Positions 40,518 to 53,371 of a stretch of DNA of 64,000 nt are shown piece after piece. Position numbers and translations under genes: made by a program. How positions within the stretch are numbered: position 1 is the first letter of the stretch; each line of letters begins with the position of its first letter. A model generated the notes under the pieces. That model had not been told where the DNA came from. It saw only the letters and a list, made by a program, of their open reading frames with translations, and ran no database searches. This stretch comes from Oncomelania hupensis (Eukaryota > Mollusca > Gastropoda > Littorinimorpha > Pomatiopsidae): assembly GCA_036898135.1 (NCBI GenBank), contig JBAHVR010000229.1, positions 61,001 to 125,000 on the forward strand, read 5' to 3'.

Positions 40518-41261
40518 CTATGACGGCCTACTAGCGCCAAAACTGAGAGTTACCATTATCACGAGATAATTAAAATTATCAAGTGTTCTGTGTAATTTAC
40601 AGAGGTATCGGTAATCCGCAGTGTTAATTAATAAATATCAGTATTTGCCACGCTTTCCTAGCGCCAAAACCTGATAATTACAAATATCATGAGATAATTA
40701 CAATTATCAAGAGATAATTACAATTATCAAGCGATAATTACAACTATCACTGAAAATTATAAATATCAAGATGAGCATGCGCGGCCCGATACGCGATGCG
40801 CATGCGCGGCAGAGGCACTTTTCCCAGCACGCCTTGGGTTTTGACCCTAGTAAAGCGTGGCCAAAACTGAAAATTAGTAATTAACACTGTGAATTACCGG
40901 TATCTCTGTGAATTACACAGAACACGTGTTAATTACAATTATCACTGATATATACGTGTAAGTTTTGCAGGTTTTGACGCTAGTAAGCCGCCTTACCAGA
41001 ATTAAGCATGATCACGTGAAAATTATAATTATCAAGTGAAAATTGTAATTATCATGTGATAATTACAATTTTCAGTTTTGGCGCATTTCCAGGCGGATTG
41101 ATAGAGCCAAAACTGAAAATTAAACATGATCACACGAACATATTTGTAATTTTCAATGATAATTGTAATTATCTCTTGATAAGTGTAATTATCCCATGAT
41201 ATTTGCAATTATCACATGATAATTGTAATTATCAGGTTTTGGCGCTAGTAGGCCGCCATAG
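40518..41261. mobile_element. Foldback MITE, copy 2 (744 bp)
   Basis: Terminal inverted repeats CTATGACGGCCTACTAGCGC and the reverse complement of GCGCTAGTAGGCCGCCATAG. AATA lies on both sides (40514-40517 and 41262-41265), a 4-bp target duplication. The interior is made of ATAATTACAATTATC-type palindromes. No ORF. It is inserted in the Tigger-like element and so is younger than it. Confidence 0.85.
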
Positions 41262-41411
41262 AATACGCTTGGTTGTGGTTATACGGCGGGGAAGACGGCG
41301 TCGCTTCCTACGCTGCCGTCGCTTCATACGCTCAGTCACTGTACATACGCCATTTTGGTTGTTTACGCCGTCTATCTCTCTCACGTGTTTTACCGTTTTT
41401 TGCCCTTGGTT

Positions 41412-41500
41412 ATGGCTCACAAACGTAAGTCAGACTCTTCTGATGCTAGTGCATCAAAGAAAAGAAAGGCCATCACCATGGAAGTTAAAATGGACATTAT
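41412..41500 (+). pseudogene. Tigger transposase N-terminal remnant
   Basis: About 30 residues of the helix-turn-helix lead-in (KRKSDSSDASASKKRKAITM) starting at the ATG at 41412. It runs out into unrelated AT-rich sequence, so the CENP-B-type and DDE domains are missing. Confidence 0.7.
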
Positions 41501-41672
41501 AATATTAATACTTTTTTTTAATGTCAATAACAGTTACAGTACAATACATAGCACTGTACGTACAGTACAGGTATTTTTCTTTAAGTTCCAACTTAAGTTC
41601 CGACTTACGATGAAATCGGGTTAAGACGCATCCAACGAACGGATCAACTTCGTCACTCGAGGACCCCCTGTA

Positions 41673-42490
41673 TATATTTCTTTGTTCTTTTCTTTTTTGC
41701 AGCACAATTTGATTCTCAACAAACTTAAAGTTTCACGCCTTCGCGAAAACACTGAAATATTCTTGGCAAATGCTATCAATATGACGGAAAGCACCTTTTG
41801 GTTTAAACAGAATTTTATTCACGAAACAAGTAAACCAGGCATGGAGAACATAAAGGGCACACAAAAGCAAAGCTTAAATGAGTGTTACCCTTTGACAAAT
41901 TACAACAAAGAAATGTCTGGCGAACAGGAACAAGTACAAAGCAATTAAAAAAAAAACAGGAGCACATAAATTAATCTTTTTAACAACGAAAAGAGAACAA
42001 ACATATAACTATAGTATAACAGAAAAAAAATGCAATAACGTTGAACAACAACAAGCACCTTTTGACGTTAAGTTGACAGTAGACACATAGTGAGCAGAAT
42101 TTGACAACTTCGCTAGCAATAAAATGGCTGCTCTTATGGAGAGTGCCTGGTTTTATAAACATCCTGCGTATAAGGGAAAAGAATTGGACATTTCACCGGC
42201 TATAATGTTATGGTGGCGGTATTTAAAATAAATAACAGCCAAAAGACAGCTCTGTCCTGGCGCAAACTACCAATTTATGCACTGATAAAATGAGATAAGA
42301 GAACAATTTTATTTATAATTTAACAAGGGTAAAAGATTAAGCACTGTGTGTGCTTTTTTACATCCTGCCCTTGGGGCTTGTAACAATAACAATTAGTCTA
42401 ACAAAATAACTTCATAACAATAACATCATAATGTAACAATATAATCAACATATGCGATATGCGCACGTGCGCCCACCTCCTCCCACCCCT
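41673..42490. other. AT-rich stretch, no recognised feature
   Basis: No convincing ORF or repeat family. An 88-codon plus-strand ORF at 41682-41948 has no recognisable domain and is probably chance. Confidence 0.4.
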
Positions 42491-42493
42491 CTC

Positions 42494-42755
42494 TCACACA
42501 CACACACACACATACACACATTCATTAAACAACCCTCTGTTAGGCCGATCTATTTTTATTTTTATTTTATTTTATTTTATTTTTTTTGTTGCATTTCCAT
42601 TAATTTTTCTTGTCATTTGATATCCTTGATGTTCACAATGATGTCATTCAGACACAGACTGAAATCACACACAAACACACACACACAAACACAAACACAC
42701 ACACGCACACTTCCCACCACACAACACATATACCCACAAACACACGCCCGCACAC

Positions 42756-42795
<40 letters not shown>
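42494..42795. repeat. (CA)n and (TTTTA)n microsatellites
   Basis: (CA)n at 42496-42520, TTTTA/TTTTATT units at 42550-42585, then a long interrupted (CA)n at 42670-42795. Confidence 0.95.
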
Positions 42796-43302
42796 GCACC
42801 ATCCATCTGTCACCTTTGTCGATCTTGTCTAGTCACTCTTCCCGTGCATGATCAACAATTATTATTGATCCTTCTTAGTCAAAAATTCTAGTAATTGGCT
42901 GTTAACTGTTGACTAACAACACAGGGCAGTTTTGCTATCGAGGATACCCTACTGCCTCTCAACGTGAACAATGCCCTTGCCTGTACTGTACCCACAAAGA
43001 GACCGAAAGGACAGGCGCTGATTCAACAAAATGTAATCTCACTGCATACATGTTGACGTGAATGCGCACATCCATATATATCTTATCACATAAGAGAATT
43101 GATTTATATCAAGAAAAGGTAATTATCCTGCTCTGAAAGGTGGACAAAATGTGATCAATACTGGCTTTCAATTCAATGTGCTTCTTTCATGAACTTATAA
43201 AGCTGAAATGTACTATTGATAAAGCCTGGATCCCCTCTTGCCTTTCCACTTTTACCAAAGGTCTCACCAGAAGAGGTTTAGCAATGCTTGAGTGCAGTTT
43301 AT

Positions 43303-43405
43303 TAATATGTAAGCTTATATATGTCACTGGCAATGTGTGAAATCCATTCTATACTTTAAAAATTCTACAGAATGCCGGATTTCACACATTGCCGGTTACA
43401 TATTA
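43303..43405. repeat. Inverted repeat/hairpin with 17-bp perfect arms
   Basis: Arm 1 (43329-43345) GGCAATGTGTGAAATCC and arm 2 (43377-43393) GGATTTCACACATTGCC pair perfectly across a 31-base loop. TAATATGTAA outside arm 1 also pairs with TTACATATTA outside arm 2, so the whole may be a small foldback element or a structured RNA. Confidence 0.7.
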
Positions 43406-43409
43406 CATT

Positions 43410-45760
43410 CTCTCCTAGCAATACACAATAGTACTTACACACAACGCCTAAAAAACTGCTACTACTGTATCATATACTGTCCGAGATGTCGCTTGTAACA
43501 CAACCACCCAAACACCACAATACAACAAGAAACGAAGAAGCGACGACCCAATACAGTAATCATAAATACAGCAGCGACGTAGGAACATCCCGAAAGCCCA
43601 CACTACAACAGCAAATCAAGAAATAAGAATACTAACACAGTAGCGGCGTAGGAGCCACAGTACAAGCGCAGTACACTTCAGCAAAGAAGGAAGTGAATTA
43701 CATGTAAAAGTGTTCTACTCTAGTCAGTGTGCACATGCTTTTTGCAGTCCGTTTTTTTCTCTTGCAGAAACTGTACCGCACCCAAACAATTTTTCTCGTA
43801 AATTGTTGGTTCGTACTGTGAGCGATTTTGGGTATCTCATCCTTCTCTTGTACTTAATCAGTACAACTTATGTTAATCTGATGAATAAAAATTGATGCAA
43901 CAACAACTTGTTCTACTTTCTTTCTTTGTTTCTCCTCGTCCTCCTTCTCCTTCTTCTCTTCCTTTTCTCTTTCTTTATTTCTATCTGTCTTTCTTCATTC
44001 ATTTTAAACACAATCATGTGTGATCATCTTCTTATCGCTGAACAGTCTTTGTGGTTGTTCGATTGCAGAGTGTGTGATCTTATAGTACTGCACAATTATC
44101 GATCCCTTAGCTCTGAGTGGTGTGCACTGGAAAATATTCCATCCAAAAGTTTTTTAGGTCCTGTTTCGCCCGTGTCCTGTTCGGTAGTTTTAGTGTTTAG
44201 TTTTTAACTTTAGTTAAACGTTAAAGTTTTTAACTTTACTTTTATTTTTGTTTTTATTTCTTATTTCCTGGAAATTGTGCGCAACAATCTGCCTGTTAGT
44301 TGCTTCACTGCATAATAAGGGATTTTATAGTATGGGGTTATAATGTATGGACTTGAGTTGATAGTTCTAGCTACTTCCTCAGCAGTCAACAAAATTAACA
44401 ATTATAAAAATCACTTATTGCCTTCAACTTACTTACACAGGGCTTTAAGGAACTTTTTATTTCCTCAGAAATTGCGCATCATTAAAACAAATCACCAAGT
44501 AATTACGTAGTATTAACTTCAGCGAAGCAATTACTCTGTTCCCGTTAATGGACACTACACAGATTGTTCAAACAATAGCTACTGACTATTAAAATGCCCT
44601 CCAAATTTGTATTTATTTTTAAAAAACAGAAAAAAAGAAAAGAACATCAACAAAACCATTTTGAAATGGTCGGGAATCAGAACGAGCCACATGTCCGTAC
44701 GTCCATCAGTCGGTCGATCCGGGGAGCATCATATCTAAAGAACCACTGAACCGATATTAACTAACCTTCACTTGAATATTAGCTGGGTTAGTGGCCAACT
44801 GTTATTTTGCTCTGCCTAGGAAGGTCAAGGTTTTTGGGGTCAATTCTGTGCTAAACACGTTTTGCTCTATTTCTCACAAACTGCTAAAGCTAATGTTGAT
44901 AATTCTGGGTATAGAGGTACTTCAGTTCAAGGCCAATCCTTCTTCGGCATTCCGTTTGTCGTTCAGTCTGTGTCGGTTGGTCTCACAGTCGACTGACATT
45001 TCACATTTCTATTCAAAACTTGGATTATCTGGGAAATCACCACCGATTTTTTTAAAACTATGCAGATCCTTTATCCGCCATTTTTTTGACTCCTTGACCA
45101 TTGCTTTTTCCCAAAGGTCAAGGTCGCATTATAAAAAGTATTTTACATTTGGCGTTTTATCTCAACATTGGTTGAACCGATTTTGATGATTTTTTTGCTT
45201 GCAGGTAGATCAGATAGTGGTCCACCAGTCCATGTTTCATTTTGTTTCCTTAGGATAAATACTAATCACAACATTGGTTACTAACACGTTTGAAATACTG
45301 ATCTAACTGTGTGTAACATTTGAATGACCAACCATCATGTTTGTTTTCCTCTTCTTGTCTGTCTTTTAAATTTGCATAGATTTAAACTATACAATGACTT
45401 GTTAACTACAATCACAGTTCACTCGCCATCACTTCATCAGGTTCATCTCACCATCCTATTTAAGTCCTTGTTAATATTGCAGAATGCATTACCTCAAACA
45501 ATGGCTTACTATTATTCCGAATCAGTTCAATGTGCGAATCGCTGTTTAGTCATAGAATTCTTGTAGCTTATTCTGAGCTCGTTAAAATAGCTGGGATTGA
45601 TAGGCTACAGTAGTCTATTGACGCGGAAAAGGATGTTAAATGTTATACATTGTTCAACAACTTCGTGACACTCTCCGGGAAATATCTTGTGGAAAACATT
45701 AGAATAAAGGGATACTATTTTATTTTTGTACTGCCGGCACAGCAGCGTTGTGGTTTTGGT
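43410..45760. other. Non-coding stretch with old repeat sequence
   Basis: No host exon identified. At 45190-45256 the text TTGCTTGCAGGTAGATCAGA and following resembles 10250-10312, beside the 84-bp minisatellite, which suggests a dispersed repeat end. A 131-codon ORF at 44791-45186 has no recognised domain and lies in this repeat-like tract. Confidence 0.45.
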
Positions 45761-45761
45761 T

Positions 45762-46330
45762 AGTTAGCTAGTTAGTTATTCATTGCTTACATGGTCCAGC
45801 GGACTGCAAAGAGCCGAATCAGGACCACAAAATAAAGACCACTACTTGGCTGAATGAGGACTCACCCTTGATTCGCATAAAAGATCTGCTGCAACAACTC
45901 AACCAGCCGGTCACTGTACAATAAAGGCATCTCACGCAGGGGACGCTGAGGCTATACTCTAATTTATCGAACCCCCGTTTACAAAAACAAAATAGAATAC
46001 AAACATCATTATAGAATATCAACAAAACACATACATATAAAATGCCTACATTGCTAAATAATAACATCATAGGAAGCCCTAGTGACCATTTGGCAGAAAG
46101 CGTCCAATATTCCCAAGCTGATACAACAGACCTCACACACAAGGAAGGAGTTTTGTCCCGGAATAGTCAAGAAAAAAGTTAGGTGACTGGTCTAGGGAAG
46201 AAGAAGATAGTATAATAGCAGGAATGAGAAGAAACAAAGGAGAAAGACAGCGACAGTTGGAATTTAAAGCACAACATTTCCAGAAAGTGGGGATACTTTT
46301 TATACAGAAACACCCGGCACCCCAACGGTT
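45762..46330 (+). repeat. Dispersed repeat family, copy A (~570 bp)
   Basis: Shares its full length with 46430-46982 and 49230-49840: GGTCCAGCGGACTGCAAAGA, GCTATACTCTAATTTATCG, AATGCCTACATTGCTAAATA, and ends near TTATACAGAAACACCCGGC. It has no coding content; the type of element is unknown. Confidence 0.85.
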
Positions 46331-46429
46331 GGAAGGGGTGGGTGAGTATTGTGGTTTGGGGGAACGTTTTCTGAAGCAGCCTGAGCTCGGTTAGTAGTTG
46401 GATGGGTTGCCATTACATTACATAACATG

Positions 46430-46982
46430 GTTATTGCTTTAGGTCCAGCGGACTCTTCCGAACCAAATCAGGACCGGACAACCCCCGATCCGCATAAAAG
46501 ATCTGCTGAAACAACCCTAGTGGTAAAACTGAAGGCTCTCCACAAGCCAGTCACTTTACAATAAAGACATCCCACGCAGGGGACGCTGAGGCTATACTCT
46601 AATTTATCGAACCCCCGTTTACAAAAACAAAATAGAATACAAACATCATTATAAATTATGAACAAAACATATACATATAAAATGCCTACATTGCTAAATA
46701 ATAACATCATAGGAAGCCCTAGTGACCACCTGGCAGAAAGCGTCCAATATTCCCAAGCTGATCCAACAGACCTTACACACAAATAAGGAGTCTTGTCCCG
46801 GAAAAGTTTTCAAGAAAAAAGGTAGGTGACTGGTCTAGCGAAGAAGAAGATAGTATAGCAGATTGATAGAACAGAATAGGAATGAGAAAGAACAAATGAG
46901 AACGACAGCGACAGTGGGAATTTAAAACACTAAATTTCCAGAAAGTGGGGATACTATTTATACTGAAACCCCCGGCACCCTA
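46430..46982 (+). repeat. Dispersed repeat family, copy B
   Basis: Same family and orientation as 45762-46330, slightly shortened at its left. It directly borders the 46/47-bp minisatellite on the right. Confidence 0.85.
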
Positions 46983-46994
46983 ACGGGGAAATGG

Positions 46995-48928
46995 GTTGCC
47001 ATGCTTGGAAGGTTACGGGAACACCTTACAAAACGCACTGCCTGTTTAGGTTGGACATGTTACGGGAACACCTTACAAAACGCACTGCCTGTTTAGGTTG
47101 GACATGTTACGGGAACACCTTACAAAACGTACTGCCTGTTTAGGTTGGACATGTTACGGGAACACCTTACAAAACGCACTGCCTGTTTAGGTTGGACATG
47201 TTACGGGAACACCTTACAAAACGTACTGCCTGTTTAGGTTGGACATGTTACGGGAACACCGTATAAAACGTACTGCCTGTTTAGGTTGGACATGTTACGG
47301 GAACACCGTATAAAACGCACTGCCTGTTTAGGTTGGACATGTTACGGGAACACCGTATAAAACGTACTGCCTGTTTAGGTTGGACATGTTACGGGAACAC
47401 CGTATAAAACGTACTGCCTGTTTAGGTTGGAAGGTTACGGGAACACCTTACAAAACGTACTGCCTGTTTAGGTTGGACAGGTTACGGGAACACCGTATAA
47501 AACGTACTGCCTGTTTAGGTTGTACAGGTTACGGTAACACCTTACAAAACGTACTGCCTGTTTAGGTTGGAAGGTTACGGGAACACCTTACAAAACGTAC
47601 TGCCTGTTTAGGTTGTACAGGTTACGGTAACACCTTACAAAACGCACTGCCTGTTTAGGTTGGAAGGTTACGGGAACACCTTACAAAACGTACTGCCTGT
47701 TTAGGTTGGACAGGTTACGGGAACACCGTATAAAACGTACTGCCTGTTTAGGTTGGACATGTTACGGGAACACCTTACAAAACGTACTGCCTGTTTAGGT
47801 TGGAAGGTTACGGGAACACCTTACAAAACGTACTGCCTGTTTAGGTTGGACATGTTACGGGAACACCGTATAAAACGTACTGCCTGTTTAGGTTGGACAT
47901 GTTACGGGAACACCGTATAAAACGTACTGCCTGTTTAGGTTGGACAGGTTACGGGAACACCGTATAAAACGTACTGCCTGTTTAGGTTGGACATGTTACG
48001 GGAACACCTTACAAAACGTACTGCCTGTTTAGGTTGGAAGGTTACGGGAACACCTTACAAAACGTACTGCCTGTTTAGGTTGGACATGTTACGGGAACAC
48101 CGTATAAAACGTACTGCCTGTTTAGGTTGGACATGTTACGGGAACACCTTACAAAACGTACTGCCTGTTTAGGTTGGACATGTTACGGGAACACCGTATA
48201 AAACGTACTGCCTGTTTAGGTTGGACATGTTACGGGAACACCGTATAAAACGTACTGCCTGTTTAGGTTGTACAGGTTACGGGAACACCTTACAAAACGC
48301 ACTGCCTGTTTAGGTTGGACAGGTTACGGGAACACCTTACAAAACGTACTGCCTGTTTAGGTTGGAAGGTTACCGGAACACCTTACAAAACGCACTGCCT
48401 GTTTAGGTTGGACAGGTTACGGGAACACCTTACAAAACGTACTGCCTGTTTAGGTTGGACAGATTACCGGAACACCTTACAAAACGTACTGCCTGTTTAG
48501 GTTGGACAGATTACCGGAACACCTTACAAAACGCACTGCCTGTTTAGGTTGGACAGATTACCGGAACACCTTACAAAACGTACTGCCTGTTTAGGTTGGA
48601 AGGTTACCGGAACACCTTACAAAACGTACTGCCTGTTTAGGTTGGAAGGTTACCGGAACACCTTACAAAACGTACTGCCTGTTTAGGTTGGAAGGTTACC
48701 GGAACACCTTACAAAACGTACTGCCTGTTTAGGTTGGAAGGTTACCGGAACACCTTACAAAACGTACTGCCTGTTTAGGTTGGAAGGTTACCGGAACACC
48801 TTACAAAACGTACTGCCTGTTTAGGGTGGACAGATTACGGGAACACCTTACAAAACGTACTGCCTGTTTAGGGTGGAAGGTTACCGGAACACCTTACAAA
48901 ACGTACTGCCTGTTTAGGGTGGACAGGT
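46995..48928. repeat. 46/47-bp minisatellite, ~41 units
   Basis: Unit core TTACGGGAACACC ... AAAACGTACTGCCTGTTTAG. Two length types differ at the junction (GTTGGACATG or GTTGGACAGG, 47 bp; GTTGGAAGG, 46 bp). Inner variants include CTTACAAAACG versus CGTATAAAACG and ACGGG versus ACCGG. The ACCGG variant is concentrated in the right third, showing local homogenisation. ORFs across it are repeat artefacts. Confidence 0.95.
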
Positions 48929-49185
48929 TACTTGTCACTTTAATACTCGCAAAAAGCTTTGTAGGAATTAACAAAAACCTAGCAGTGTGGGGTGTTGGTG
49001 CGTGAAATAAACATAGAAGCAGAACTGTGAAAATAGAAACAATCTCAGTTAAGTTGCCTTCACAATAGCATGGAGTATCTCCTAGGGTTGCGGGAGGGGG
49101 GAGGAGAGGGAGGGAGAGGAAGAGAGATGGAGAGGAAGAGAGATGGAGAGAAAAAGGAAGAGGAGATGAAGAGAGAGAGGGAGAG

Positions 49186-49190
49186 AGAGT

Positions 49191-49229
<39 letters not shown>
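49186..49229. repeat. (GA)n microsatellite
   Basis: GA run, preceded by GGAGAGGAAGAG-type purine repeats from about 49085. Confidence 0.9.
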
Positions 49230-49232
<3 letters not shown>

Positions 49233-49840
49233 AGTTCGTTAGTTAGGTAGTTTGTTATTCATTGCCTACAGGGTCCAGCGGACTGCAAAGAGCCGAATCA
49301 TGACCACAAATGAAGACCACAACTTGGTTGAAAGAAGACTCACTCCTGATTCGTATAAAAGATCTGATGAAACAGTCCTAGTGGTAACACTGAAGGCACT
49401 CCACCAGCTGATCATTTTACAATAAAGGCATCCCACTCTTGGGATGCAGAGTACTCTAATTTATCCATCCCCCGTTTACAAAATAAAATAGAATATAAAC
49501 ATCATTATAAAATATCAAGAAAACATATACATATAAAATGCCTACATTTCTAAATAATAATATCATAGGAAGCCCTAATGACCGTTTGGCAGAAAGCGTC
49601 CAATACTCCCAAGCTGACCCAACAGACCTCATGCACAAATAAGGAGTCTTGGAATAATTTTCAAGAAAAAAAAGGTAGGTGACTGGTCTAGCGAAGAAGA
49701 AGACAGTATAGCAGATTGATAGAACAGAGTAGGAATAAGAAAGATCAAAGGAGAAAGACAGGACAGTGGGAATTTAAAGCATTGCATTTACTAAAAGTGG
49801 GGATACTATTTATACAGAAACTCCCGGCACCCCCACAGGG
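49230..49840 (+). repeat. Dispersed repeat family, copy C
   Basis: The most complete copy of the 45762/46430 repeat, with the same start (GTTAGT.AGTTTGTTATTCATTG) and end (ACTATTTATACAGAAACTCC). More diverged than copies A and B are from each other. Confidence 0.85.
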
Positions 49841-50009
49841 GGAGGGAGAGACTTGAAATGAAACCCTATAGCACGAATTGTACATTGCGACCGCAAACAA
49901 TGTGTGTGACTATAAATCCTAAGGGGAACTTGAAGAATTCTAAAGAAGAAAATGTAATATCTTAACCAACTTTTACACTGCGTGGGTTAGACTAGTACAG
50001 AAACAAAAT

Positions 50010-50260
50010 GTATCCGTAGTTCCGTAGTTCCAGTTGTACAACGTTTGCCTAGCTGGCACACCGATGACTCAGATTTGAATCCCGTGGTGGAGAAAATAGA
50101 AAGTGGCCATCTTTCCCTGTCCATTTTATGATTGCTCTGGTGGTTCAGTGTTGATTTAGTTCCCAACCCCTTGTTCCCTGGGATGGGATCCCCGTCTGCC
50201 ATATCGCCAATGGTGGGTGTAGACGTTAAATCTCAATGTTCATTCTCTTTAAATGCATCT
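50010..50260 (+). mobile_element. Probable tRNA-derived SINE (degenerate)
   Basis: An A-box-like TTGCCTAGCTGGC and a B-box-like GATTTGAATCCC occur about 35 bases apart, followed by about 170 bp ending GTGTAGACGTTAAATCTC. This layout is common in mollusc SINEs. It lacks a clear poly-A or tandem tail. Confidence 0.45.
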
Positions 50261-51223
50261 AAAAGCACCTTGACGAAAAATAACTAAACGGCCTTTACAA
50301 CGAGTTAGAGGTGAAATTTGGAAAGATGTAACATGATCATTATTACGCGCACACATGAACACACACACCCACTCACACATTCACACACACATACACACAC
50401 ACACACACACACAAATACTACGAACAACATTAGCTATTCAATGACCACTCACAGTAAATAATATATTCCGTAATGTAGACCTATAGTGTCGGTAATTAAT
50501 ATCAGAAAACAGTCATTCTGAGGACTGCAGCATGTAGACGCATAAACATAACAAACCCAAACAAAAATTCATTGGCTACACACGTTAAATCCACGTAGAA
50601 TATTCCATGAACGAAGTAGACTGTTGAAAACTTAAGACCAAACCACACAGAAACACTGCAACCAAATACGATTATTGTAGTAGTATTAAAAAACTATCTT
50701 GCCTGACTACTTATACGTTGTAGAAAGGAAGAATGTCTAATACACATGATAACAATGGTCAACTGAAATAAACAGCGTAGGTGTACAGTACATGTTCATG
50801 GTGAAGAGCCCAAGAACATAACCTGTTCTGTTATTCACGTTCTTGTTGACTGCACGTCATTGCCGACATGTGATCTGCAGTGAGTGGTTAGGAGAGAGAG
50901 AAAAGGTACAAATCGATGTGTGTGTGTGGGGGTGGGGGTGGGAGGGGTGTAGGAGAGGAGGGACGGGTTTGGGAGTAGAGGGACGTTGTAGGCTGAAAAA
51001 AGGACAACTATCCATCTATCCATACTAGTGTGCAACTGTCGTGTTTATATTACGTTAAATGTGCTACAGCGAGTTTATGTCACCTTTACATTGTACTTGG
51101 GTGCCGAGGAAACGTATTTCGATAGTAAGCTTAATAATATGTATATTAAATACATAAGTCAAGGCCTCCGTTTCGGGAAGTGTTTGCAGAGGCGTGATTA
51201 TTTCAGTGTTACTTGTCTTGGTG

Positions 51224-51314
<91 letters not shown>

Positions 51315-52260
51315 TTTGTGGTGTGTGTGTGCGCGTGTGTGTGTGTGTGTGCATGTGCGTACTGTGCATATATGTGGGGTGATAGGGAAGTAAGTAGGAT
51401 GAGGGAGGGATTAAGGCGTGCGTCTACGGTAAACACACAGGTGTTCGTGTGGGTAGACAGCGTCCCACAGTAGACCTACATGCGATCGCGTTGTCTGCTA
51501 GCTCAGACCATCGTACTAATGTCTCTGGTGGTTTATTTAATTCAAATCGCATGTTATCCAAGTATTTGGTGGAGTGTCTTTCTCAATCTTTGACTTTGTT
51601 AAAATGAAATTACAACATTTAAGTCAAAACAAACCCCAGCAAAATAAAGCTAAGATAAGCTAACCTCATCTAACCTTTAATTTAAACTAGTTTAAATTAA
51701 CCTAATCTAACCTAATCAAATCCAAACTAATTGTGAAATAAACTAAACTATACTAGTGAAAGTTTAGCACAGTAACAGTGTTCCCTAAACGACTTACAAA
51801 TGTCATTCTCTGCTCAGTCGTGCCGCTGTCAATGAGTGGGTGATATAAAAACAGAGCGGGGATTCCCCTTCTAGCTATTTATAGTCCGCTTTAAACAGTC
51901 ATGAAGTCTTGACACAAATGAATACAACAACCATGAACCATGACAACAACACCCTTGTATGTTGTAAGCCTTTGTAATATACGCCTATGTGGACTTTATC
52001 ACAGGCCCTTGAACGAGGAAAAGATCGTAGGTGCATGATAATTATAGCTTGTGTGCTCAAGGGAATCAACCGTTATCAAAGTGTGGCTACGTTCCAGTGT
52101 AGCAAAGAAAGGTACTCTCCCTTTAGCTGAAGTTTCTGCCGAACACAAAACAGCTGCCGAGCCCACCAAATGGAAATGATCATCGATAGCAAATAAAAAA
52201 AGGAGTGGATCCTCAAGAGCTGTAGGTAAATTTTGGGTTGTGTACATAAGTATGTGTCTC
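50261..52260. other. Non-coding stretch with microsatellites
   Basis: (CA)n at 50340-50412, (GA)n at 51229-51310 followed by (GT)n to about 51352, and a degenerate TAACCT/CTAAT-rich tract at 51640-51730. No host exon or known element identified. Confidence 0.6.
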
Positions 52261-52261
52261 T

Positions 52262-52605
52262 GCGTAGCTTCCTATACTATCCTATCCGTAACTCAAAGGT
52301 CGTTGGGGCACCACCGATGATCGTTTAACCAGCGTACTCAATCCTTCTCTGTTCTCAGCAACCCTCATGGCTTCGTTCAGTGTCAAACCAGTCCATTCTC
52401 AAATGTTGTTCCCTACCTCTTTTTCTGTCTCCCTCTGCTACTGCCTCCTTGCACCGTGCCTTGCAGGATGGTTTTTGCAAGGCCCGATGCTCTGGTGACG
52501 TGGCCATACCATCGGAGTTTCCGTTTCTTCACCACTATGAGCATGTCATGTTGCCGTCCAATGGCTACTGTGATGGTCTGTCGGACTTCGTTATCGCTTA
52601 AATAG
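52262..52605 (-). pseudogene. RTE-like LINE 3' fragment
   Basis: The minus strand matches the last ~340 bp of the element at 16268-19612, ending at the CGGATAGGATAG tail near 52275. It is 5'-truncated and full of indels. Same family as the fragments at 53098 and 53942. Confidence 0.85.
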
Positions 52606-52971
52606 AAAATAAAAAAATAAAATAAAATAAATGGCCTGACTATACCTTTTTGGTTCTGTATGCAAAATGAAAATCCTGTATTTCAGCAGGTTTATTTGGG
52701 CTGATTTCAATGATACTAAACATGTTTCTATATCGTTATTAGAAGCAGAGACATTAGCAACTAAAATTGTATGCAAAGCTGACCAAAGTTTCCATTTGAA
52801 ATTGCACATTTAGCCCACTTTGGAATGGTGATGGAAACAGGGACGCTATTTCTGCGAGTTGAAATAAATCAGACACTATATTTGTAATAAGAGGAGTAAA
52901 ATAAAACACACAATGCGTGTTTGCGTGACATTGGGCATGCGCATTAGGCCTACCATCGCAAAAATGCTCCT

Positions 52972-52975
<4 letters not shown>

Positions 52976-53039
<64 letters not shown>
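52976..53039. repeat. (TC)n microsatellite
   Basis: Pure TC run. Confidence 0.97.
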
Positions 53040-53041
<2 letters not shown>

Positions 53042-53097
53042 ATCTGTAAGTAGTTTCAATAGTGGATTGTTTTCATTTGTTCCTCAGCAATGTCACC

Positions 53098-53371
53098 CCA
53101 TGATTGGGCGTGTACCAGATCTTCAGGCCTTGCAAAGACACTCCTGCAAAGCACAGTGCAAGGAGGTAGAAAAAAAGGGAGACCGAAAAAGAGTTGGGAG
53201 GACAACATTCGAGAATGGACTGGTTTGACACCGAGCGAAGCCATCAGGGTTGCTGAGGACAGAGAAAGATGGAGTACGCTGGTTAAACGATCATCTGTGG
53301 TTCCCCTACGACCTCCGAGTTACGGGATAAGATAGGATAGGATAGGATAGGATAGGATAGATAGAATAATC
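53098..53371 (+). pseudogene. RTE-like LINE 3' fragment with (GGATA)n tail
   Basis: Matches the C-terminal RT end (GRPKKSWEDNIREWTGL is encoded) and ends in seven GGATA units. The tandem tail supports RTE-type target-primed integration. Severely 5'-truncated. Confidence 0.9.

Larger units (their letters stand above)
40347..41670 (+). mobile_element. Deleted Tigger/pogo element with foldback insert
   Basis: It starts CAGGAAGTCCTCGGGTTACG and ends with the reverse complement of CAGGGGGTCCTCGAGTGACG. TA dinucleotides lie on both sides (40345-40346, 41671-41672), as for Tc1/mariner-pogo insertion. Without the 744-bp foldback insert and its duplication it is about 576 bp. At 41412-41500 a frame reads MAHKRKSDSSDASASKKRKA then ITMEVKMDII, the N-terminus typical of Tigger transposases. 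The rest of the transposase is deleted, so it is non-autonomous. Confidence 0.8.

Noticed and set aside
44791..45186. 131-codon plus-strand ORF
   Set aside because: Low coding character, in a tract sharing an end with other repeats; no recognised domain.
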